A DNA stretch of 64,000 bases, taken from positions 62,001 through 126,000 of the forward strand of contig NZ_JAECMS010000001.1 of NCBI RefSeq assembly GCF_016827595.1. The letters run 5' to 3'. The stretch's first letter is position 1. The number at the start of each line of letters is the position of its first letter. Below are positions 34,686 through 43,610 of the stretch, piece by piece. Source of the stretch: Luteirhabdus pelagi. Lineage in GTDB: Bacteria; Bacteroidota; Bacteroidia; Flavobacteriales; Flavobacteriaceae. The notes beneath the pieces were generated by a model, which was not told the DNA's origin, ran no database searches, and worked only from the letters and a program-made list of their open reading frames with translations. Both the position numbers and the translations under genes were made by a program.

Positions 34686-36491
34686 ATGAGCACAGAAACA
34701 ACAAATAAAGACCTTCTTCGCGGTGGCCAGTTTATCATAAAAGAAACGGCTGCTGAAGACGTTTTCACACCAGAAGATTTTTCAGAAGAGCAAAAAATGA
34801 TGCGCGACTCCGTGAAGGAGTTTGTCGACCGTGAAATTTGGCCGAAAAAGGAAGAGTTTGAAAAGAAAAACTACGACCTCACCGAAGAAATCATGCGCAA
34901 GGCAGGTGAAATGGGCCTCTTGGGCGTTGCCGTGCCAGAAGAGTACGACGGACTTGGAATGGGTTTTGTAACCACCATGTTGGTTTGCGATTATATTTCA
35001 GGTGCCACCGGTTCTGTTGCGACAGCTTTTGGCGCCCATACCGGTATCGGAACCATGCCCATTACGCTTTATGGAACCGAAGAGCAAAAGAAAAAGTATG
35101 TTCCAAAACTCGCTACGGGCGAATGGTTCGGTGCATACTGTCTTACAGAACCTGGAGCAGGTAGTGATGCAAACAGCGGAAAGACGAAAGCAGTACTTAC
35201 CGATGATGGAAAATACTATTTGATCAACGGTCAGAAGATGTGGATCTCGAATGCAGGTTTTGCCGATTTGTTTATCGTTTTTGCACGTATTGAAGATGAC
35301 AAATATATCACCGGCTTTATTGTAGAAAACGATCCCGATAACGGAATCACTTTTGGCGAAGAAGAAAAGAAACTGGGAATCCACTCCTCCTCTACCCGTC
35401 AGGTATTTTTCAACGATACGAAAGTTCCGGTTGAAAATATGCTAGCAGAACGAGGGGAAGGCTTCAAAATCGCGATGAATGCCTTAAATGTAGGGCGAAT
35501 CAAACTCGCTGCTGCTAGTTTGGATGCACAGCGCCGCGTGATTGACCAAGCTACGAAATATGCTAACGATCGCGTTCAGTTTAAAACCCCAATCGCTAAG
35601 TTTGGAGCGATTAAGTCGAAATTGGCCGAAATGGCGGCTTCCTGTTTTGCTGGTGAAAGTGCCAGTTATCGTGCAGGAAAGAATATAGAAGATCGCATCG
35701 CACTTCGTATGGACGCAGGAAATGATCACCAGGAAGCAGAGTTGAAGAGCGTTGAGGAATATGCGATAGAATGTAGTATCCTTAAAGTAGCTGTTTCCGA
35801 AGATATCCAAAATTGTTCTGATGAAGGAATCCAAATTTTCGGCGGAATGGGCTTTAGCGCCGATACCCCGATGGAATCGGCTTGGCGAGATGCTAGAATT
35901 GCCAGAATTTATGAAGGGACCAACGAAATTAACCGTATGCTTTGCGTAGGAATGTTGGTGAAGAAAGCGATGAAAGGACATGTAGACCTACTCGGACCAG
36001 CACAAGCGGTTGGTGAAGAGCTGATGGGAATTCCTTCTTTCGATACGCCCGATTATTCTGAAACCCTTTCCGAAGAAAAGGAAATGATCGCAAAATTGAA
36101 GAAGGTATTCTTAATGGTGGCGGGAGCTGCCGTGAAGAAATACGGAACCGAATTAGAGCAACATCAACAATTATTGTTGGCAGCAGCCGATATCTTGATT
36201 GAAATCTATATGGCTGAAAGCGCCATCCTACGGGCTGAAAAGAACCATAACCGGGGAAGCGACAATGCCGAATACCAAGTGGCAATGGCGCAATTGTACC
36301 TCTACCATGCTGTTGAGAAGGTCAACAACAAAGGAAAAGAAGGCATCATCAGTTTTTCTGAAGGCGACGAACAGCGCGCGATGTTGATGGGACTAAAACG
36401 ATGGACGAAATATCAAAACTTTCCGAACATCGTTCAGCTACGGAATAAGATTGCGGAAAAGGTAACCGCCGAAAATACCTATCCATTCTAA
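34686..36491 (+). CDS. Acyl-CoA dehydrogenase, long FadE/ACADVL-type form
   Basis: 601 residues; FAD enzyme that makes the trans-2,3 double bond of acyl-CoA. Conserved blocks are GAYCLTEPGAGSDANSGKTK, ISNAGFADLF, GIQIFGGMGFSADTPMESAW, then RDARIARIYEGTNEINR, which includes the catalytic Glu in YEGTNEI. A C-terminal extension of about 180 residues follows, as in very-long-chain enzymes. It closes the operon behind the nested hairpins. The electron acceptor is probably an ETF encoded elsewhere. Confidence 0.95.
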   Translation: MSTETTNKDLLRGGQFIIKETAAEDVFTPEDFSEEQKMMRDSVKEFVDREIWPKKEEFEKKNYDLTEEIMRKAGEMGLLGVAVPEEYDGLGMGFVTTMLVCDYISGATGSVATAFGAHTGIGTMPITLYGTEEQKKKYVPKLATGEWFGAYCLTEPGAGSDANSGKTKAVLTDDGKYYLINGQKMWISNAGFADLFIVFARIEDDKYITGFIVENDPDNGITFGEEEKKLGIHSSSTRQVFFNDTKVPVENMLAERGEGFKIAMNALNVGRIKLAAASLDAQRRVIDQATKYANDRVQFKTPIAKFGAIKSKLAEMAASCFAGESASYRAGKNIEDRIALRMDAGNDHQEAELKSVEEYAIECSILKVAVSEDIQNCSDEGIQIFGGMGFSADTPMESAWRDARIARIYEGTNEINRMLCVGMLVKKAMKGHVDLLGPAQAVGEELMGIPSFDTPDYSETLSEEKEMIAKLKKVFLMVAGAAVKKYGTELEQHQQLLLAAADILIEIYMAESAILRAEKNHNRGSDNAEYQVAMAQLYLYHAVEKVNNKGKEGIISFSEGDEQRAMLMGLKRWTKYQNFPNIVQLRNKIAEKVTAENTYPF

Positions 36492-36518
36492 TACACCTGA
36501 AACACTTAACTCGTGAAA

Positions 36519-36554
36519 GGCCCATTGCAATTATTTGTGCGTTGGGTCTTTTTT
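36519..36554 (+). terminator. Probable terminator of the beta-oxidation operon
   Basis: Imperfect stem GCCCATTGCA / TGCGTTGGGT (one mismatch, two wobbles) with an 8-nt loop, then C and six T. It lies 28 bp after the acyl-CoA dehydrogenase stop. Confidence 0.6.
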
Positions 36555-36570
36555 ATGGTCTGGTGTTTGC

Positions 36571-36578
36571 TATTTTTG
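36571..36578 (+). promoter_or_regulatory. Candidate -7 box before the propeller-like protein
   Basis: TATTTTTG fits TAnnTTTG and lies 16 bp before the ATG at 36595, just after the operon terminator. No -33 element is obvious. Confidence 0.4.
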
Positions 36579-36594
36579 AAGGAAACTCAAGTTT

Positions 36595-37473
36595 ATGAAT
36601 TACTTGCTATCGGCACTCTTCACCTTACTCACCTTCATCGGCTTTGCGCAGCCCAACACCGAAGTATATCTGCTGGATATTTCAATTACTGACGAATTCA
36701 CCGTTTCAAAAGTGCAGAATATTTCACAGAATGACGGTTACGACAATCAACCTTCCTTTAAAAACAACGAAGAACTCCTGTTCGCCAAAACCAGAAACGG
36801 TCAAACCGATATCGCTTACTATAATCTTCAACAAAAAACCACAGAGTGGCTTTCACATACACCACAAGGAGGAGAATATTCTCCAATACAGATTCCTGAT
36901 TCCGAATATATTTCAGCCGTAAGGCTTGATACAACAGGGTTGCAACGATTATACCGCTATGATACCGAAGATAATAATTCCAAAATGATGGTGGATAACC
37001 TTCAGGTAGCGTACTATTCTTTCCTAAATAAAGAAAAAGCGCTGGCAGCTGTACTCGATGGCGATGAATTGGCATTAACCGTCATAAATTTTTCAAAAAA
37101 ACAAGTCGATACCGTCGTTCGCAATGTAGGCCGCTCCCTTCATCGTATTGGCGCTACTGAAATGATGAGCTATACATTTTTGAATGATGAAGGTAACTAC
37201 GATGTATATCAATGGGATATGGCAAAAGGGGAAAGCTTCTTTGTGGCACAACTTCCGATCGGGATTCAAGACCATATTTGGTTGGATGAAGCCAGGTTAT
37301 TAATCGGTAGTGGCTCGCAACTTTTTATGCTCGATCTGTTTGGTGAAGGCGACTGGGAAAAGATAGGCGATGTAGCTTCCAGCAATATTTCAGAAATTAC
37401 GAGAATGGCGATCAGCCCAGATAAAAAGCATCTGGCCTTAGTAGGACTTCCGAAAGACACCTCTGATAAGTAG
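36595..37473 (+). CDS. Secreted TolB/WD40-like beta-propeller protein
   Basis: 292 residues with signal peptide MNYLLSALFTLLTFIGFAQ. The mature part reads as repeated four-strand blades: QPSFKNNEELLFAKTRNGQT then DIAYYN, EYSPIQIPDSEYISAVRL, and ITRMAISPDKKHLALVG at the end. These resemble PD40/TolB blades, though only about five can be counted. Probably exported and protein-binding. It precedes an M28 peptidase gene by 47 bp; a link between them is possible but not shown. Confidence 0.7.
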   Translation: MNYLLSALFTLLTFIGFAQPNTEVYLLDISITDEFTVSKVQNISQNDGYDNQPSFKNNEELLFAKTRNGQTDIAYYNLQQKTTEWLSHTPQGGEYSPIQIPDSEYISAVRLDTTGLQRLYRYDTEDNNSKMMVDNLQVAYYSFLNKEKALAAVLDGDELALTVINFSKKQVDTVVRNVGRSLHRIGATEMMSYTFLNDEGNYDVYQWDMAKGESFFVAQLPIGIQDHIWLDEARLLIGSGSQLFMLDLFGEGDWEKIGDVASSNISEITRMAISPDKKHLALVGLPKDTSDK

Positions 37474-37520
37474 ATTTCCAAACCGTTTGCTTTTTCCGTA
37501 TTTTTAAGAAAAATTCTACC

Positions 37521-38852
37521 ATGAAATACCGAATTACCCTATTGCTGTTTTTTACAGCACTGCTCTCCTACTCACAGACCAATCAAAAGATTTATGACAT
37601 TATCGATGCCGTTTCGGCAGAACGCATCAAAGCCGATATCACTACCTTGGCCGGTTTCGGCACCCGAAACACCTTTAGCGATACCGTAAGCGACACCAGG
37701 GGTATCGGAGCGGCTCGACGGTGGATTAAAAGTGAATTTGAAACTATTTCAAATGCTTGCAATAATTGCTTAGATGTTTTTTATCAGAAAGATTTTGTAA
37801 AAGCAGAAGGAAACGAAAGAGTTCCAAAAGACACTTGGATCGTTAATGTTGCGGCCGTTCAAAAAGGGACGAAATACCCAAACCGCTATATCATTATGAG
37901 TGGCGATATCGATTCAAGAAATAGCGATGGTAGCAACTTTACCAAGGATGCACCTGGTGCCAACGATAATGCCAGTGGAATGGCAGGCGCAATCGAAGCG
38001 GCTCGCGTGCTTTCAAAATATAAATTTGAAGCGAGCATCGTGTATTTAGGACTAAGTGGTGAAGAACAGGGTTTATTTGGCGGAAAAGGCTTTGCTGAAT
38101 GGGCCAAGAATGAAGGTTGGAATATTATCGGTGTATTAAATAATGATATGATTGGTAACATTGAAGGTGTGGATGGTGTGATCAGTAATCGCGATTTTAG
38201 AATTTTTTCGGAACCCGTACCACCAAATGAAACCGAGCGCGAACGGAGAATGCGCCGGTTTTATGGGGGTGAAGTAGACGGTATTTCACGTCAGTTGGCG
38301 CGCTACGTCCATAAAACAACCCAAACCTATATGCCTGAAATGAACCCGATGATGATCTATCGCTTAGACCGCTTCGGACGGGGTGGTCACCACAGGCCTT
38401 TTAACGACCTGGGGTTTGCTGGGATTCGCATTATGGAAGCGCATGAAAACTATACGCAACAACATCAGGACATCCGTACCGAAAACGGCATCGAGTACGG
38501 CGACAAGTTGAAATTCGTAAATTTCGACTATGCAAAAAAGCTTACGGCTGTCAATGCTATCAACATGGCAAGTTTGGCCTGGGCGCCTCCTGCTCCAAAG
38601 AATGTCGCCATCGGTGGCATTGTAGAACCGTCCGCTAAATTTAAGTGGGATAAGGTAGACGGTGCAAAGGGATACAAAATCTATTGGCGCGATACCACCT
38701 CTCCTACTTGGGATTATAGTCGATACGTTGGCGATGTTTCCGAATTCACGTTGGAGGGTATCGTTATTGACAACTATTTTTTCGGCGTAGCGGCGGTCGA
38801 TGAAGATGGTTTTGAAAGCGTGGTGGTTTTTCCGTCAGCTGTATTTAGATAA
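37521..38852 (+). CDS. Secreted M28 family metallopeptidase with C-terminal FnIII-like domain
   Basis: 443 residues with signal peptide ending LLSYSQ. The M28 core has the zinc-site blocks GANDNASG (Asp), SGEEQGLFGG (Glu pair), LNNDMIG (Asp) and GHHRPFNDLGFAGIRIMEAH (His). The first ligand, usually His in a GHxD or AHYD motif, is Asp129 here (MSGDIDSR). A fibronectin type III-like domain (about 355-443: APPAPKNVAIGG, FKWDKVDGAKGYKIYW) is appended. Likely an aminopeptidase acting outside the inner membrane. It is 9 bp before the M1 peptidase gene. Confidence 0.88.
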   Translation: MKYRITLLLFFTALLSYSQTNQKIYDIIDAVSAERIKADITTLAGFGTRNTFSDTVSDTRGIGAARRWIKSEFETISNACNNCLDVFYQKDFVKAEGNERVPKDTWIVNVAAVQKGTKYPNRYIIMSGDIDSRNSDGSNFTKDAPGANDNASGMAGAIEAARVLSKYKFEASIVYLGLSGEEQGLFGGKGFAEWAKNEGWNIIGVLNNDMIGNIEGVDGVISNRDFRIFSEPVPPNETERERRMRRFYGGEVDGISRQLARYVHKTTQTYMPEMNPMMIYRLDRFGRGGHHRPFNDLGFAGIRIMEAHENYTQQHQDIRTENGIEYGDKLKFVNFDYAKKLTAVNAINMASLAWAPPAPKNVAIGGIVEPSAKFKWDKVDGAKGYKIYWRDTTSPTWDYSRYVGDVSEFTLEGIVIDNYFFGVAAVDEDGFESVVVFPSAVFR

Positions 38853-38861
38853 ACAATACCT

Positions 38862-40613
38862 ATGACAAAATTTATGAATTTGAATATACACAACAAGTTC
38901 CTTCCCAATTTGGGTAAAGATGGCATCGAAAGTATGAGGATGGTAAAAGAAATTAGTTTGATGTCCACTTCCCCCCTTGAGGGGGGACTAAGGGGGGTGT
39001 TAACGCTCTTACTGGTTCTTTTTTTCACAATAGCTTCATTCGCTCAAAATTTCACCCACCAAGACACCCTCCGTGGAAGCATTACCCCAGAACGGGCGTG
39101 GTGGAACCTTCAACATTATGATTTGAGTGTTTCAGTAAACCCTGATACTAAATCGATTCAAGGGACGAATACTGTTACCTACGAAGTGCTGGAGCCTAAT
39201 CAGCTGCTTCAAATCGACCTTCAACCGCCAATGAAATTGGAAAAAGCGGTTCAGGATGGCAAGGATTTGACCATAAACTCGGATGGGAATGCGCATTTCA
39301 TTCAACTTCAGAAAAAACAGGAAAAAGGAAAGAAATATGATCTTACCCTTCACTTTTCCGGAACACCAAGAGTGGCAAAACGTCCGCCTTGGGATGGTGG
39401 TTTTACTTGGCGTAAAGATTCAAACGGAAAATGGTTTATCGCCACCAGCAACCAAGGAATTGGAGCAAGCATTTGGTGGCCAAACAAAGACCATCCCTAC
39501 GACGAACCTGATAATGGTGTGGATCTCAGCATTACAGCTCCATCAAATCTAGTGGCTGTTGGAAATGGTCGATTGATCGAAACCAAAGATAATGGCGACA
39601 CTAAAACCTGGCATTGGAAGGTGGTAAACCCCATCAATAATTATGGGGTGAACATTAATATTGGCGATTATGCAAACTTTTCCGAAACCTACGATGGTTT
39701 GGACGGAAAACTAAACATGGACTACTGGGTATTGCAAGAAAATTTAGAGGAAGCTAAAGAGCAATTTAAGCAGGCGCCTATGATGATGGAAGCCTTCGAA
39801 CATTGGTTTGGGCCATATCCTTTCTATGAAGACAGTTTCAAATTGGTAGAAGTCCCGTATTTGGGGATGGAACACCAAAGCAGTGTTACCTACGGAAATC
39901 GGTACATGAATGGCTATCTCGGCTCGGACCTTAGCGGAAGTGGCTGGGGAGAAAAATTCGACTTTATCATTATTCACGAATCGGGGCACGAATGGTTTGC
40001 CAATAACATTACGAATAAGGATGTTGCCGATATGTGGTTACATGAAGGATTTACGGCTTATTCGGAGAATTTATATTTGGATTATCACTACGGAAAGGAG
40101 GCGTCGGCAGCTTATGTAACTGGTACACGTCGGAACATTCAGAACGACCGCCCAATTATAGGAACCTATGGGGTAAGTCATGAGGGAAGTTCCGACATGT
40201 ATTACAAAGGCGCAAATATCCTTCACACCTTGCGTCAGTTGATAGAAGACGATGAGAAGTGGCGACAACTGCTTCGGGGTTTAAATGAAGAATTTCGTCA
40301 CCAAACCGTTTCTTCAGCCCAAGTTGAACAATACCTCAGTAAAGAATCTGGTATCGATTTGACCGAATTCTGGCAACAATACTTACGGACCACCAAAATT
40401 CCGTTATTGGAATATAAGGTGAAAGGAAGCGAGCTTCAGTTTCGATATACCAATATTGTTGAAGGCTTTGACATGCCTGTTCAGGTGACGGTCGATGAAA
40501 TAGAAGAGTGGATTTATCCTAATGCTGAATGGAAATCAAAATCGTTTGGGGACACTATCGAGAAAGTGGAAATCGATCCCGATTTTTATATTGAACACAA
40601 GGAAGTGAAATAG
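38862..40613 (+). CDS. Secreted M1 family aminopeptidase
   Basis: 583 residues from ATG 38862. The signal peptide core, VLTLLLVLFFTIASFAQ, begins only near residue 46, so a later ATG (38961, MSTSPLEGG) is a likely alternative. The M1 domain has the zinc site HESGH (372-376) with Glu395 in LHEGFTAYSE, 18 residues after the second His, and an EYFHxL-free GMEHQSSVTY block as exopeptidase motif. Part of the n-region is encoded by a dispersed DNA repeat at 38968-38999. It is cotranscribed with the M28 peptidase. Confidence 0.88.
   Translation: MTKFMNLNIHNKFLPNLGKDGIESMRMVKEISLMSTSPLEGGLRGVLTLLLVLFFTIASFAQNFTHQDTLRGSITPERAWWNLQHYDLSVSVNPDTKSIQGTNTVTYEVLEPNQLLQIDLQPPMKLEKAVQDGKDLTINSDGNAHFIQLQKKQEKGKKYDLTLHFSGTPRVAKRPPWDGGFTWRKDSNGKWFIATSNQGIGASIWWPNKDHPYDEPDNGVDLSITAPSNLVAVGNGRLIETKDNGDTKTWHWKVVNPINNYGVNINIGDYANFSETYDGLDGKLNMDYWVLQENLEEAKEQFKQAPMMMEAFEHWFGPYPFYEDSFKLVEVPYLGMEHQSSVTYGNRYMNGYLGSDLSGSGWGEKFDFIIIHESGHEWFANNITNKDVADMWLHEGFTAYSENLYLDYHYGKEASAAYVTGTRRNIQNDRPIIGTYGVSHEGSSDMYYKGANILHTLRQLIEDDEKWRQLLRGLNEEFRHQTVSSAQVEQYLSKESGIDLTEFWQQYLRTTKIPLLEYKVKGSELQFRYTNIVEGFDMPVQVTVDEIEEWIYPNAEWKSKSFGDTIEKVEIDPDFYIEHKEVK
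38968..38999 (+). repeat. Dispersed C6/G6 hairpin repeat inside the M1 peptidase 5' end
   Basis: A 32-bp element with stem CCCCCC-TTGA-GGGGGG (38971-38986) and a further GGGGGG run. It matches 26 of 32 positions with the reverse complement of 56256-56287. Translated, it yields SPLEGGLRGV just before the hydrophobic core of the signal peptide. Confidence 0.85.
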
Positions 40614-40620
40614 CCAAAAA

Positions 40621-41190
40621 ATGAGCGAACGACCAGAATTGTATTTTCCTAGGGATGTGGAGTGGCGCGATTGGCTGCATCATCGCCATATGGAGTATAC
40701 TAATGGCGTGTATCTTATTTTCTATAAACTTGAAGTAGACATCCCAAGCATGCGTTGGGAAGAAGCTGTTAAGGTGGCCATTTGCTATGGTTGGATTGAT
40801 AGTACGGTGAAAAGCCTTGGCAACGGAAAACGCCGTCAGTATTTTTGTCCGCGTAATCCCGACAGCACTTGGAGTGCTTTAAATAAGTCGTATGTTGAAG
40901 AATTGGCGAAAGCCGATTTGATTCATACCAGCGGTTGGGAGGCTATCAATACGGCCAAGGATAACGGAAAGTGGAGTGAAATGGATGATGTTGAAAACTT
41001 GGTGGTTCCAGATGATCTGTCAAAAGCCTTCAACAAACATCCCAAAGCATTTGAAAATTACGAAAGTTTCGCTACTAGTTACCGGAAATCGTACCTCAGC
41101 TGGTTGCATGCCGCAAAAAGAGAAGCCACCCGAGAAAAGCGTATCCAACAGATTATTGCACTTTGTAAAGCAAATAAGAAATCAAGGTAA
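40621..41190 (+). CDS. YdeI/OmpD-associated family protein
   Basis: 189 residues, cytosolic. Family pattern: WRDWLHHRHMEYTNGVYLIF, AVKVAICYGWIDSTVKSLGN, RRQYFCPRNPDSTWSALNKS and the C-terminal SYRKSYLSWLHAAKREATRE then KRIQQI. Related proteins have been connected with protection from bacteriocins or cationic peptides, with no mechanism. It begins 7 bp after the M1 peptidase stop. It is distinct from the DUF1801 fusion at 22783, which shares only the helical C-terminal type. Confidence 0.85.
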   Translation: MSERPELYFPRDVEWRDWLHHRHMEYTNGVYLIFYKLEVDIPSMRWEEAVKVAICYGWIDSTVKSLGNGKRRQYFCPRNPDSTWSALNKSYVEELAKADLIHTSGWEAINTAKDNGKWSEMDDVENLVVPDDLSKAFNKHPKAFENYESFATSYRKSYLSWLHAAKREATREKRIQQIIALCKANKKSR

Positions 41191-41321
41191 ATCGCAATAT
41201 GCCGTAAGCAATAAGCTTTATGCATAAAGCTTACATGAATTGAAACCTAGCTTTCTCTTCAAAACAACCGACAACCTTAGCTAACAGCTAAAGACTAACG
41301 ACTAAAGACCATCGATTAAAA
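41191..41321. repeat. Short intergenic word-repeat stretch
   Basis: 131 bp of near-repeats: GCAATATGCCGTAAGC, TAAGCTTTATGC followed by GCATAAAGCTTA (an inverted repeat around 41212-41234), then CTAACAGCTAAAGACTAACG. The words resemble those at 2390-2450. No terminator or gene is evident. Confidence 0.6.
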
Positions 41322-42584
41322 TTGGCTTCAAAAAAACAACCATACTACATTCTCTTATTGCTCATCCTAGCGGGGGAAGCGGTCTTTATTCTACCCTTCG
41401 TACTCGCAAGGGTTTTTAGACCGACAGTGCTCGAAGTGTTCAACCTTACTAATTGGCAACTCGGCATTTGTTTTTCTATTTATGGAATCGTGGCGCTCCT
41501 CTCCTATCTTTTTGGCGGACCATTAGCCGATCGATTCGAGCCACGTAAGCTGATGAGCCTTTCGCTACTAGCAACCGCTGCTGGTGGCATGTATTACGCC
41601 ACCTTTCCCGATTATTTTGGGTTAAAACTTTTGTATGGATATTGGGGCTTCACCACCATCTTCCTCTTCTGGGCGGCCATGATAAAAGCAACACGCATTT
41701 GGGGTGGGAACAATCGTCAAGGAAGAGCCTTCGGGTTTTTGGACGGCGGACGCGGTCTCGTCGGTGCTAGCTTCGGACTGATTGGTGTCATCGTATTTGC
41801 ATTCCTATTACCAGAAGAGGTGGGAACAGCTAATATGGGAGAACGGACTGAAGCGTTTAAACAAGTTATCTGGGTATCGACAGCCATTATTGCAGCCACT
41901 GGAATAGCCGTATATTTTTTGTTGAAGCCACAGGGTGAACAAGTAAGCGACAAAAACCTTCACCAAACGATTGGAAAGAAAGAAATTCGTCAAGTACTGA
42001 AACTTCCTGCTGTCTGGTTGTTGATGGTCATCATTCTTTGTGCCTATACCGGGTATAAAACCACCGATGTCTTTTCGCTATACGCTACCGATGTCATGTT
42101 AATGAATGAAGTAGACGCTGCTAAAGTCGGTACCTTCCTATTGTATATTCGACCGGTAACCGGAGTATTGATCGGATTTTTAGCAGATTGGACGCGCGGA
42201 GCGCTCCTACTCGTCTGGGGTTTTATCATCATGCTTATTGGAAGTGTGGTATTCGCCTCGGGTTTTTTTGGTCCGAGTACCGTACTCTTTTTCTTTTTAG
42301 GCCTACTGGTAACAGCCATTGGCGTATATGCGGCGAGAGTGCTTTATTTCGCCGTACTTCGTGAAGGAAACATTCCTTTGGCGCTAACTGGAACTGCTGT
42401 GGGATTGATTTCAGTGATTGGGTACACCCCCGATATCTTCGCAGGTCCAGCCATGGGATATTTGTTAGATGCTTCACCAGGCGAAACCGGGCATCAACAT
42501 GTTTTTTGGATGTTGGCAGGATTTTCAGTTATCGGATTATTGGCTGCTATTCGGTTTCAAAGAATAAGCAAGAAAAACGATTAG
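41322..42584 (+). CDS. Major facilitator superfamily transporter
   Basis: 420 residues from TTG 41322 with about 12 membrane helices. The MFS loop 2-3 signature reads FGGPLADRFEPRKLM, and the second-half equivalent is GFLADWTRGALL. No in-frame ATG precedes the first helix, so TTG is chosen. The substrate cannot be told; sequence blocks GFLDGGRGLVGASFG and RPVTGVLIGF resemble the NarK/sugar-phosphate side of the superfamily only loosely. The 3' end overlaps the convergent App1 gene by 4 bp. Confidence 0.85.
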   Translation: MASKKQPYYILLLLILAGEAVFILPFVLARVFRPTVLEVFNLTNWQLGICFSIYGIVALLSYLFGGPLADRFEPRKLMSLSLLATAAGGMYYATFPDYFGLKLLYGYWGFTTIFLFWAAMIKATRIWGGNNRQGRAFGFLDGGRGLVGASFGLIGVIVFAFLLPEEVGTANMGERTEAFKQVIWVSTAIIAATGIAVYFLLKPQGEQVSDKNLHQTIGKKEIRQVLKLPAVWLLMVIILCAYTGYKTTDVFSLYATDVMLMNEVDAAKVGTFLLYIRPVTGVLIGFLADWTRGALLLVWGFIIMLIGSVVFASGFFGPSTVLFFFLGLLVTAIGVYAARVLYFAVLREGNIPLALTGTAVGLISVIGYTPDIFAGPAMGYLLDASPGETGHQHVFWMLAGFSVIGLLAAIRFQRISKKND

Positions 42585-43546
42585 ATAATTCCAATTTTTC
42601 GGGAGTGTTCAATCGCTTTATCGCTCTTTCGGTAATAGTAGGTTTCGGTACCCAGCGATTCAATATTTTTCAACACTTTTTGAACTTTAGACTTCTGCTT
42701 CTTTTTTGTCTGCCGAACGTAAATCGCTTTTATATTCTTCGGAAAAACCTTCGCCACCCGTTCATATAAATACGGATCCTGCTGCGAATCGTCGCCTAAC
42801 AGGACATATTGAAGATTGGGATAAAAACTGACGATATCCTTAATTTTATTGAACTTATGATCATGGCTTCCCCCTCCCGATCGAACAAAATCCATCAGTC
42901 CTGTCTTAATCTTCTTCAACTTAATAACCGCTTTTGGCAACTCCTGAAGCTGTGCAAAGGCATTGATAAACCGATATAGGTTCCATTCACTACTCGATAC
43001 ATAAAAAAAGGAGTTCGAAGCCTGTTCAGCATCCTGTCCAGCCACGCTTAGATGCCGGTAATGTTTCACCACATCCTCAAAGGTTTTTCTTCGGTTCACA
43101 TTGCGCGAAAGCATCACATATAACTTTTTAAAAATATTGCTACTGTGCGATACCAAAAAAGTATCATCAATATCTGAAATAATCGCATACTTGCTTTCAT
43201 AAGGTTTCAGGAGCTCACCTTTTTCAATAATTCCAAATCCGTTGAAATTACAGCTCACTCGGTATTCATGCCAACCTGGTTTCAATTCTTTGGTGAAAGG
43301 AATGGTAAACCGAAAATAGCCATCATCCAATGTTTTGGTTGTGACTTCCATTCCTTCAAAATGAAGGGTGACTTCCTTATTGGCAATAGGTGAAATGGTA
43401 AACATGTGAAGAATGGAAAACGCATGCTTTATGCCCCTTCTGTCGATACGGTATTTATCGGGTGCCCAGGATTTAAAAACATGTCCAAATACAACTAATT
43501 CCGATTCGTTTACATAGCCTCGGTATAATTGTAAATCTAATTTCAT
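42581..43546 (-). CDS. App1-type phosphatidate phosphatase family protein (DUF2183)
   Basis: 321 residues. A beta-rich N-terminal part (about 1-110) is followed by the App1 catalytic domain, with AIISDIDDTFLVSH as the DxDDT haloacid-dehalogenase nucleophile motif. It also has FFYVSSSEWNLYRFINAF, GLMDFVRSGGGSHDHKFNKI and YVLLGDDSQQDPYLY, which supplies acidic metal ligands. Yeast App1 turns phosphatidate into diacylglycerol. It is divergent from a diacylglycerol-kinase-like gene, the enzyme of the opposite reaction, across 64 bp. Confidence 0.9.
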   Translation of the reverse strand: MKLDLQLYRGYVNESELVVFGHVFKSWAPDKYRIDRRGIKHAFSILHMFTISPIANKEVTLHFEGMEVTTKTLDDGYFRFTIPFTKELKPGWHEYRVSCNFNGFGIIEKGELLKPYESKYAIISDIDDTFLVSHSSNIFKKLYVMLSRNVNRRKTFEDVVKHYRHLSVAGQDAEQASNSFFYVSSSEWNLYRFINAFAQLQELPKAVIKLKKIKTGLMDFVRSGGGSHDHKFNKIKDIVSFYPNLQYVLLGDDSQQDPYLYERVAKVFPKNIKAIYVRQTKKKQKSKVQKVLKNIESLGTETYYYRKSDKAIEHSRKIGII

Positions 43547-43610
43547 TCTTTGGAATTTATTAACGGTTCGGAATTTTCAAAATAATTATTTTTAAGCATA
43601 ACCTTTCCCA

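Noticed and set aside
35484-36285. Two minus-strand frames of 165 and 118 codons
   Set aside because: Both are shadows of the acyl-CoA dehydrogenase gene.
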